Shown piece by piece: positions 12,001 through 20,638 of a DNA stretch of 64,000 bases (its first letter is position 1; each line of letters starts with the position of its first letter). Source of the stretch: Opisthorchis felineus (Eukaryota; Platyhelminthes; Trematoda; Opisthorchiida; Opisthorchiidae); assembly GCA_004794785.1 (NCBI GenBank), contig SJOL01008829.1, positions 1,144,149 to 1,208,148 of the forward strand. The letters run 5' to 3'. Below the pieces are notes generated by a model. That model did no database searches. It saw only the letters and a program-made list of their open reading frames with translations, and was not told the origin of the DNA. Both the position numbers and the translations under genes were made by a program.

Positions 12001-15000
12001 AGAGAATTCCAGATACTCAGTTCACCTCTATGTTCACTCCCATTACAGCTGTTGAGCAGACGAACCTCTCAGTTCTGACCGTTGCAGACCTCGTGAGGTA
12101 CTAGTACACAGATTTTTCAATAAGAATTGTGGCATCTTTGTTTAATTTCTTTACTGGCACACATGTCGCACGAGCACTAAGAAGACTTAACTCAACACTA
12201 CTCCGAAGAATGCAAGACTCGACGCGAGAATCACTGTTCGAATCACCACTTCTGTAAGTACCTTCTATTGGCAAGACACACACATGGTTCCAATGCCGTA
12301 TTCCGCTATTTCTTCGATCCTCTAAGTGTATTTTCAGATGTAGTGAAATATTAATAGTTATTAATAATGAAAATCCCCGCTAAATTTGTAGTGGGAATGT
12401 ATAATTACCCTTATCATAGCTTTTACCTAACGATTCTGTTGAGTGCTTAGCAGTTCTAACTTCCAGCGCTCGTTCTTGTCATACTGTGTGATGAATTTTG
12501 AGCACCGAAAGTGTGCTCAGTATTTCTGTCAGTCAACAGGCGACTAGAAAAGCACATCTGTAAGCATGGACCAGGGGAGCACTGTGTCCATTTCATGGAG
12601 ACCACGCTTGATTTGGAAAAGTCGACTTTGACCGGTGACCTCAGCCGACTTCTTACAGTATCGGAAGTACGTCAGAAACCTCTTGGGAAGAAATCATTCA
12701 GGGGATTTTGGATGGAGTCAATGCCGATGTTTTCCGAAACGCAATGCTAGTTCTAAATGTGATGTATTTTATTGAACTTAGCAGACCTACACGATGAGTC
12801 ATTGACCCAGTTATGCACACGAGTGTTGTTTGGAGATCATTCTGTATGAGACTTTCCAGGCCGAATATGGAATTGCGCGGTGAAAATTTATAAATCACGG
12901 ATGCTTATAATGAGCCAAACTATGATTGTTTTTAGCATCCGATGGATAGTCAGGTTTCATTGAATGTTTTTCATGGGATTAAGTCATAAGTTTCGTTTGT
13001 CTGTCTGGGAGCATTAATGGTTCGAATACGTGGGAACTCCCTAAAAATTATCAAATATCCCTTGAAAAGTTCGAACAATGCAACTTCGCTCCGTCTAGTG
13101 TAAATAAGAGCTTGCGATAGCTTGGTGGTTAAGGTGCGAACTTACTGACTAGAGGGTACGTGGTTCGAACCGAACCTTGTCATCCCGAATGCTCCTGTCT
13201 AGGCTTGGGAAACTTGGCAGTATCTCAGACCTGGTGTTTCCTTCGGATGGCATGGTACTTAGGCACCAAAAGGGTGTTACAACAGATTATTCTTCATTGT
13301 ACATAAGGTCCGATTTCCGGAAGTTATTGGAAGTTTGCGGAAGTTATGTATCCACCTCTGTAAAGTGTACTTGAGCCACACACACTTCGAGAAATTGCTT
13401 GGTCGGTTTCGAACTGTTCACTCACTTGGGATCCACGGTGTTTTCCATCGAAGCACTGCATCCCTTCTTGGGAAAATTATTCTCCCTCTAAAGTGGATTC
13501 CATGTACCACCAAGCTTTCCTGTGTTATCCGGGAATATGTAAAATTTTCGGGAGATATTGCGTTACTCACTTTTCCGAAGCAAAAACTGCCAATTGTAGT
13601 TTGTCCAATTTTTAACCCCATCTGCCTCTTGGTTGATGAAACATATCATTCGTTTGTGGTTCTTTTGGCAGGTTTCTTCGTCTTCCTGTGTATGTTAATA
13701 TCATGTGCACCTTTGAAAATGAGGTACTTTTTATCAAAGTGATGGTTTACCTCATACATTAGGCATTTTCCTCAGCCCTTCTGGTATTAAGCTGTTCCAT
13801 GGAGGCGTTTAGCCCATGACATGAAAGCCTAACTGTTAAACGCCCCTCAGGGCACATTCACTTGATGGCTAGTTACCTTTGGATTTCCGTTTTGATACTT
13901 TAGGGAATTCTGCCGGAAACTATTGCGGTTCATATCGATGTTACCTAGGCGAAGCAAGGGAGACCTTCATGTTAGGGAGGTATAGCTTGGGCCAGAACTT
14001 ACAATTATGCTGACATCGAGAAACGATATTTGATTTAACATGTCTTTTTTATGGTTTCCTTCTCACATAAGCGCATTCTACTACTAAACCAAAACCTGTT
14101 GTTTTTCTTTGTACTTTCCAGTCACGTCCATAATGTGAAGCACATCGGCTCATTGGTGATCGTTAGCGAAGAGGCGATTGCCAAAGGCATCCGTCGAATT
14201 GTCGCACTAACTGGACATGAAGGTGAACGAGTGAGTTAGTTGGGGAGTATACTAAATCAGTATATGGTCCAGGTAATAAACGAGGTGCTTTTAAAGTTTT
14301 CATAAGCAGTCGCTTGACTAATTACTCAAAAGGCCTACTGTGGGTGGGTAGTTCAAAACGTGTCTCATGACTACTTGTTTTTTGTAAAACGGTCGTTCGC
14401 TGCTGCGCACCAACTCGTGATCTACTAAACTTCTTATGATTCAGTATAATTTTTTAAGACGATGTTGTGTGTGACGTAACCCACGTAGACTGGCACTCAC
14501 TAAAATGACCTCTTGCAACAGTTGGCTAATTGGCACTTTATACATGTCGACGATTACTAACCATTACTTTTGAAAGTCGATACCTTCTATGACTTCGGTA
14601 GATCGGAGCTGTTCCGTCTTCGCGATCCCCTGATTTTCTTGAAAATTTGGTAAAACCCTGCCCCGCAACATTTGTCGCTACCTCATTTTCAAGAGTGAGC
14701 TGCACGTCTGCACACAGATGAATCATTCACCAAGGTAGTTTTTTCCGTTTCTTGAGATCCATACCAACAAGATATACATTTCCATCCACGGGTCATGTGG
14801 CATCGCAATGTGCATTCATCACATGCATATGTCGCATTCGGCTACACTGCCTACTGAATTTACGTCATCCTCATCACCATTAACGAAAATACGTCAGTAA
14901 CACCTACTGGCGCCCAACTGTCACGTAATCCCACGTGAGGTGTTGAGAGGGTGGGGACTTCTTAAAAAATGTTTTAAAAAGTTTTAATTGCTGCTCCAGC

Positions 15001-18000
15001 AATTCTGATTTTTTACCAACTAGCCGCTTACGCACCATTTCATTTCGTGTGCGTTGCAACCAGCTAGCGTTTGCCGGGCTAAAGGTGACATCAATGATCA
15101 ATAGTTCGGTCTCCAAGAGTCGTGTGGTCGTATTGTTCTTTTCAATAAGATGGGGCGAACTACCTACGGGTATGGTGGACGGAGTGAAATGTATGGCTAT
15201 TTTTGCTGGTAACGATGAAACGGTATCAACTGAAGTCCAGCTTACCAATTATTTGAAATCACTTTTTGCTGTGGGGATCGTTAATCAAATAGAATTTGAA
15301 CCTATCTAGTTTTCACACCAACTACCTACTGTATCCACGCATCTCGGAAATTCGCAACACTGGAGTGCCTATCCGTCGGATATTATATGTGACCTTCCCT
15401 CAGTAGCCAAATGGCTTTTGAGTCTAATCGAGTCAAATGCCGAATATCCGTAATGGACACATTTGACTTTGTCAACAGGGTCAAAGATACCAACGCAAGT
15501 GGTAAAGTAATGCCCATGATTATGTTTCTGCGCTTTCTACGGGTGTGAGTTGAAACGATTAGGTTTACTTGTTTGTTTTAACCAAAATGTAATGAAATCG
15601 ATGTGTCAGTTTTAAAACTGAAAGAACGACCCGTACAATGCACCTTATATATCCCCTTTTTGCGGTACAAACAGAATTACTATCAGCCGGTCCGCTGCTA
15701 GCCGAGTTATCTTTAGTGGCGCCGAAACTTCCGATACGTATATGCTTGTGCTTACGTGTGTGCTTTCCCGCGGTTCCGTATTGTCGTTGGCGTCTCTGAA
15801 CAGCGTGAGCGTCTAGCGCGGGCAATCTCATGCGGAGGGGGAAGATCGTTCATGAATATTCATTACTCAGACTTTCCCACGACAGGGGCTAGTCCTCCCG
15901 TGAGTGTCTCACCGCCGATTTTATCAGAAGCATAATCTACTCCTCATACGTATTACTTTACATAGTTACTTTTCGTTTGATTGTGATTTTGAACCCGCTT
16001 ATAAGTCGAACAGTCTTTTAAAGTTGTTCCGTTAACAGACTTACGGTTCTGCTCGGTAATTCATATAAGCCTCACTTTCTCTGGCAAGATAAATGGCTTG
16101 AAACGTACGCTAAAATTTGAGTTTTGTTCAGCCCACTATCTGTCCTTTTTATTCTTTATCCATTCTACGTCGAGTTAAAATATTTTTTTCTTTCCACTCT
16201 CAGGCCCAACGCGAAGCTCAGGAGTTGGAACACGAAGTTTCCCATTTGTCAGGTGCTATTCACATAGCATCGTCTCTTACCCTCGCCAATGGTGATAAGC
16301 CAGTTGATAAGGATAAAAACGTCGAATTCCGCGAATTGACTCAGAAACTAGCCTCTTTGTCTGAACGTTTGGCGCAGGCAAACATTAGTCAACACGTCCG
16401 TGACCGCCTGCGTGCTGACTTGGGTCTCGCAAAGAAAAAGCTGGACGATCGGGATAAAAATGCGAAGGCGACGATCACGACGCAGGTACTTCCTGATCCT
16501 TCGATATATGAGTTATTTTCCCTATCTGACTATCTGTACTCTTGACGCGTCGCTGAAAGTTACGTAATTTTTGTGTCCATTTTCTTCAACCGGGTCCTGG
16601 TCTGATTTTAAGGAAAATCTGGGAAAACTCTACTTCCCGATGGTTTTTGAAGCTGAGAAGTAAGATTTTAGAAAGCCCCTTCTGGTTTGGAATCTCGCTG
16701 GAGGGACATAATTTAAGCAAAAGTCAACTCACAACAAATGATTCCGAGATCACAGGTTTCTCAACGCTTTTTTCGTTTTCCCTAATTTTCTGCTGCTTCA
16801 ACTTACTCTTAATCCGGTCGTTCTCCAACAGGTCTTGGAGGAAGCTCGGAAATTGGTTGAATCCTGCTGTTCGAATAAACAAGACGGATTTGGGGGCAAT
16901 TATGTGGTCCATGTGTTCCAGGATGAAGCAAACGCAAAGGCAATCAACTCAGCGCTGAAGATTTTGGAAAGGGGTTGTCCAGACATTGCTGTTATGGCCA
17001 TTTCGTCGGATCCGGTTGGCAAGAAATTGCTCTGTTTGAGCCAGGTTCCAAAGGTATGTTCCATCTTTTCAGAACTTCGGCTATCTTACACCTGTCTTTG
17101 GGCTTCTGTACTCCCGCCGTTCCATATCGTTGGCGGTTGAGGTTTTCTCCCCTTTTACATTGTTTCGGTGACTCAGTTAACAGAGTCGATGGATCGCTTC
17201 TGCCTTGTTGATCCCTCCCTGGTAATGATGGTGAGCTTTATCGAACTTGTTACTGATTTTATGGCACATTCTCGTCATGCGGACTCACTCCACTGACATT
17301 TGAATCCACCGAACAGAGTGAACACAGGCAGTTGACGCTGTCCATGCCTGAAGGACCAGCTGTTCGATCCGGCCCTGTGTCCACACAGGCCACTATGCTG
17401 GCTCCCTGGTCAACACTGACCTGTTTGGGACTGCCTGTCTGCTTTCGGCGGTTTTCCTTTCTTTACTTTGTAGTCACTTTGCCACTTTACTCATTTGCTG
17501 TACATGTACCTGCACTGGCACTCTGAGACTTCTTTGTATGTAACCCGTTACAACATGTATACGCTCGTCCGAAAATAGCGTCTTGTGCTTGCAGTGTTTT
17601 GTATTCCGGGGCTTTGATACACTCCAAGTGGAGTTCATTGTCAATTCCCGCTTACATGATTCTATGTAGTATTGTGTACTCCTAATAAAACGATCTTTTC
17701 GTCCACGGTCAGCGGTGTTCAGCACTATGAGTGCTTTGGAATTTACCCCTCATTCACGCCAAATTGATTCTTGAGTTACAACGATAATGTTTCTGGAAAC
17801 AAAAGCAATGAAGTAATAGGATCAACCGCATTCGAAATAATATATTCTCCAATTAGTTGATTGGTGCTGATCAATTTCTAAGTGGCCATTTTGGGGATAA
17901 CTGAGATGGAACTAGCGTAACGTAGCAGTAAAGATCGATTTCCGTGAGCATTTCTGCACGTTCCGCATGTGAACATAAATAATAAATTTAAGTAAACTTG

Positions 18001-20638
18001 CTCATCTAGGCAAATGATAGATTCTGACACACTTTTTTACTTTATCTAATGAGAACAAACTAAGTCGTTACCTGCTAACTGTAAGCCATCTTTTCAGTGA
18101 ACGAACCGTGAATGCTCACAACATGATTTACGAATGAATGCTGTAACCGGTAATAATCGGACGTGAGCAATCGTACTTTGTATGTTTATATAATGTTGGG
18201 AGGAATTCCGCACCGATGTCGTTTCGCCGCTCGCAGTTAGGCGCTGCTACGGTCAAGAAGCCTATCCCGCACGCGCCAGAAAGTCGTGCCGCTTGGTGAT
18301 CCAGCATCAAGGCGAGCTCTGATTAGCCGAAAATCTGGACCCAACAGCCAATCATGGTCCAGTATCCGCCGAATGCCGGTTACCAGTGCCGCATTCAGGC
18401 GTCAGAATTTCCAGACTGTTGTCGCCGCACACTGTATACGGGGCGTTGTACATTTGTTTTTGGGCTTTAATACACGTTGTGCATCTTCAGTGGTTGTTCC
18501 GACGGGAATACTAGCTTGGAAGGTCCAAAACGAGAACTATGCTGAGAAAAGACCGTTATTACAACTATTCGACACAATATCCAGTATTCATTCATCCTTT
18601 CGGAGTTCTAGTACACTTTGAAAGTGGTTGCATATTCTTACAATTCCCACCGAATTTTACACTGGATGACACGAAACTCATACCCATATCGACTATGACT
18701 AACTTTGTTCAGGCTCGATTATCACACTCCTGCAGTCAAACAAGTGCTACATAATCCACACATTCTTAGTGTTAACGTGTACAACTGTGCAAAACTTAGC
18801 TATATATGTATCTGATTTGTGAGGAGCCATATTACACTATCATTGCGCTTTCAACGGTGTCAGTATTTCACCAAAGTCTAAGGCATAGTCAGGTTGACTA
18901 ATAGTACCGCAGTTTACTGTGGTATCTTGGAAAGCAACGTCGACGTATAAGAACCAGTTCTCATTTGTTTTGAAGGGATTTTCCCGAGCGGAAGCATGTG
19001 CAATTTTTCGAGTAAGAAGAACATTGCTTCACCGAATATCTCATACACCAAAAAAATTTCACGAGATGATTGTTTCGCAAAATTCTTCGGGCACCGTACT
19101 GGCTCATGAATCGTTCAAAGAAACTATACAGTGACCGGTGAATTATTTCTATGTATCAAATACGGACGTAGTATACTGCTGTTCACAATCGGTTCATTCC
19201 CGAGTGGGCCCTAACTTGATTTACTAATAGGGTATCGCCAGGTTGGAAGGCAGACCAGCTCGTTTGACGCTCTGACGATGCAACATTGTAGTCGACTTCG
19301 CTTGTCCTAACGCCCACTCAACGGTTGCCTTGTGTGCTTCTGATATTATTGTGGTGTGTAGTGAAAGCGTCTACAGCCTCTCATGACAACGGACCCATGT
19401 GTTCATTTTACAGTAATCGGATGTCGTCAGTGCGCATTTTCTTCTCCATAAATGGACGGAAATGGCTATGTAGTTTGCAAATACACGAGGCTCAGCTCGC
19501 GGTTAAATTGGTACGGCATGCCGTGGCAAGCAACTCACTGGAACGGCATGGTTGTGCGTTGAGAAGCTGAGGGTGATCTTCTCGGGAATAAAAGCCGTGA
19601 TTGAACAGGACAATGTTTTGCTCCCAATAGGGGTATTTATCGCAACATACACCTAGTTTGGTGGTCAAGTTGGAGATAAGGCTGATGGAGATTCGGGGAC
19701 TAGGGCCACCTGATGAGCCCCAAGAAGGGCTGCCTAATGAATAGTAGTGAAACTTCGAAATCTGGATTACAGTTCCAGCTGGAACGTGAGGCAACTTTTG
19801 CACAGCCTGTTCAGTTGAAGAATGTCATAAACGAAAGAACCGCGTGAAATCCAGTCGGTTCTCGTGTCAGTATAAAACTTATTCTCTTGACGGAACAAAC
19901 TACTCTAAGGTTGTTGAATACCCTTCGGTAGCCAACTACCATTTTCGCCCTTCGTGGAGCTCATCAGGTAGGCACAGTACCCGAGTTTCCATCAACCCTA
20001 TATCCCACTTGAACACAGTTGTACGCAGTTGGCAAAGTATATTAATTTACAAATCAAGTTCCCGCCAGCGGAGGACTCAACTGAATCTTGAATCCTTGAT
20101 AGTATTCATTGGAAGATGGAGCATAAAGACATTGACCAGTCCTCTGGAACGCCCCCTGACTAATCATTAATGTGGAGATTATTTTTCTGCCATTTCTGTG
20201 TATTGAATGCGCTTCTGGAGAAGTGGATCAGAATCACGTTTTTGACTATCCCGGCAACTGTGTTGCTTTTCGGTTGCATTTATGAAAATTGCTAACTAAA
20301 CATCAGCACTACTCTGTTACTTTCCATTTCAGGCAGAACGAAATTAGGTATTTTCCTGTTAATAGCTTGTTCTCTGTACGCAATCTTTTTGCTATTCTCG
20401 GTGGTGCGGCTTGGTGAGGAAAATTAAAAAAACCTACCCCCCTATATCTACCTTCCAGAATCTGATAGATCGTGGGCTCAAGGCAAACGAGTGGGTCGCA
20501 AGTGTTTCTTCACTGATGGACGGCAAAGGTGGTGGCAGAGAATCTTCAGCCCAAGCTGTTGGGTCGCGTGTTGACTGCTTGGATGAAGTCGTCAAATTGG
20601 CCAACCAGTTTGCCAAAGCGAAATTGTGCAATTCCTAA
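2832..20638 (+). CDS. AARS: Alanyl-tRNA synthetase, cytoplasmic, 3' half (8 exons, 5' partial)
   Basis: Charges tRNA-Ala with alanine and hydrolyses mischarged Ser/Gly-tRNA-Ala. Eight exons (2832-3018, 3712-3884, 5286-5537, 6161-6414, 14122-14230, 16204-16485, 16832-17053, 20459-20638) have GT-AG borders and join in phase into 552 residues ending in TAA. In order: linker after the catalytic half (residues 1-62), a beta-barrel-like segment with AEAGGQLYD (63-120), the editing domain with the HxxxH motif HTGTH (168-172) and Cys286-x3-His290, a helical linker (326-419), and the C-terminal DHHA1-type domain with DGKGGG and SAQAVG. Colinearity with animal AARS is clear throughout, and the length matches the C-terminal half of a protein of about 960-970 residues. 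The class II aminoacylation core is missing because it lies upstream of the window. Identity is secure; the exon borders are my reading of splice signals. Confidence 0.95.
3712..3884 (+). CDS. AARS: AARS exon b: start of editing module
   Basis: The acceptor follows TCGTTCGACAG and the donor is GAT/GTAAGA. The split Val codon joins exon a correctly. It encodes [14 protein letters not shown] through the conserved [13 protein letters not shown] segment, which in the AlaRS family belongs to the barrel before the editing core. It ends in phase 0. Confidence 0.92.
5286..5537 (+). CDS. AARS: AARS exon c: editing domain with HxxxH motif
   Basis: It has 84 codons in phase 0, with acceptor GGTTTCAG and donor AAG/GTAAGT. 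It contains RGGYVLHIG and the editing-site motif HTGTH (5427-5441), followed by [19 protein letters not shown], which is almost invariant in animals. The two histidines are the first pair of zinc ligands in the AlaRS editing domain (family knowledge). The human motif reads HTATH, so the middle Ala is Gly here. Confidence 0.95.
6161..6414 (+). CDS. AARS: AARS exon d: editing domain, conserved Cys
   Basis: It follows CAACATTTAG and ends at AC/GTAAGG. It encodes [15 protein letters not shown] through [17 protein letters not shown] and SVEFCGGT, the tRNA second-additional-domain core. The conserved zinc-binding Cys is codon 6404-6406. The exon stops inside the Thr codon before the matching His, which is in the next exon 7.7 kb away. 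Confidence 0.95.
9993..10181 (-). repeat. tRNA-derived SINE copy 1, with target-site duplication
   Basis: Minus-strand SINE. Read on that strand it begins with a tRNA-like head (GAGATAGCTCAGTGGCTAAG, then the box B motif GGTTCGAACCC) and continues into a body with CTAGGCACCGAAAGGGTGTT-like sequence. An exact 11-bp direct repeat, GTGGACAGGAA, flanks it at 9982-9992 and 10182-10192, so the insertion is fairly young. Confidence 0.85.
13108..13290 (+). repeat. tRNA-derived SINE copy 2 (diverged)
   Basis: Same family as copy 1 on the + strand: a tRNA-like head with CTTGGTGGTTAAGGTGCGAA, box B GGTTCGAACC, the body motif CTGTCTAGGCTTGGGAAACT and the AGGCACCAAAAGGGTGTTAC tail. It is more diverged than copies 1 and 3, and I see no clear target-site duplication. 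Confidence 0.8.
14122..14230 (+). CDS. AARS: AARS exon e: end of editing domain
   Basis: The acceptor follows TACTTTCCAG and the donor is CGA/GTGAGT. Its first base completes Thr, and codon 14123-14125 is the His that completes the C-x3-H ligand pair. It continues with [20 protein letters not shown], a close match to animal AARS. At 109 nt it is the smallest exon of the gene here, isolated by introns of 7.7 and 2.0 kb. Confidence 0.95.
14231..16203. other. AARS intron 14231-16203
   Basis: Nothing gene-like. There are short open frames on both strands (for example 14904-15248 minus) without recognisable motifs. Confidence 0.5.
16204..16485 (+). CDS. AARS: AARS exon f: helical linker
   Basis: It has 94 codons in phase 0, after TTTCCACTCTCAG and before CAG/GTACTT. 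The composition is charged and helical ([16 protein letters not shown] ... [18 protein letters not shown]), as expected for the coiled-coil arm between the editing and C-terminal domains. Sequence conservation is lower than in the flanking exons, as is usual for this arm. Confidence 0.9.
16832..17053 (+). CDS. AARS: AARS exon g: C-terminal domain, first part
   Basis: It has 74 codons in phase 0, after TTCTCCAACAG and before AAG/GTATGT. It encodes [10 protein letters not shown] ... [20 protein letters not shown] and ends in LLCLSQVPK, matching the C-terminal C-Ala/DHHA1-type domain of AlaRS, which helps bind the tRNA elbow (family knowledge). Confidence 0.92.
18193..18515 (+). mobile_element. 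Solo LTR of a Ty3/gypsy-type element
   Basis: The segment with AATTCCGCACCGATG, CAGTTAGGCGCTGCTACGGT and AGTATCCGCCGAATGCCGGT matches the inverted 5' LTR at 41523-41885 on the other strand, up to the shared end ACTAGCTTGGAAG. No internal coding region follows, so this is a solo LTR or a recombination product. It lies in the 3.4-kb AARS intron 17054-20458 in sense orientation. Confidence 0.65.
18440..19304 (+). repeat. Left arm of long near-identical inverted repeat
   Basis: About 0.85 kb that recurs reverse-complemented at 39658-40520. One 71-residue frame (18539-18754 against 40422-40207) differs at a single residue (Thr to Ile). It starts inside the LTR end and continues into sequence with no coding motif. 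The arm is in an AARS intron. Confidence 0.9.
19670..19760 (+). repeat. Hammerhead-associated repeat, decayed copy
   Basis: It contains CTGATGA (19710-19716) and a perfect stem II, GCCC/GGGC (19717-19720 and 19727-19730) around CAAGAA. The GAAA core that should follow has become TGCC, so it should not cleave. The upstream sequence GATGGAGATTCGGGGACTAG matches the other two copies. Confidence 0.6.
19931..19973 (-). ncRNA. Hammerhead ribozyme-like motif, copy 2
   Basis: Minus strand: stem I strand GCCTAC (19973-19968), CTGATGA (19967-19961), stem II GCTC/GGGC closed by CACGAA (fully paired with one G-T), then GAAA, a minimal stem III and GTA (19939-19937) before GTTGGC (19936-19931), which pairs with stem I at five of six positions. 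All canonical core nucleotides are present, but the C-G pair expected in stem III is A-G, so activity is doubtful. Confidence 0.6.
20459..20638 (+). CDS. AARS: AARS terminal exon with stop codon
   Basis: The acceptor is CTACCTTCCAG. It encodes [20 protein letters not shown], then [15 protein letters not shown], the glycine-rich DHHA1 signature, and ends KLCNS followed by TAA (20636-20638). This is the true C-terminus by length and conservation. GATAAA at 20711 and AATAAA at 21306 are possible but unproven poly(A) signals. Confidence 0.94.
   Translation, partial: NLIDRGLKANEWVASVSSLMDGKGGGRESSAQAVGSRVDCLDEVVKLANQFAKAKLCNS

Larger units (their letters stand above)
6415..14121. other. AARS 7.7-kb intron
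   Basis: The largest AARS intron here. It contains two SINE copies (9993-10181 and 13108-13290). Open frames at 7352-7909 (185 codons), 8569-8967 and 13335-13742 have no family resemblance I recognise and no sign of splicing into AARS. The remainder shows nothing I can name. Confidence 0.6.
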
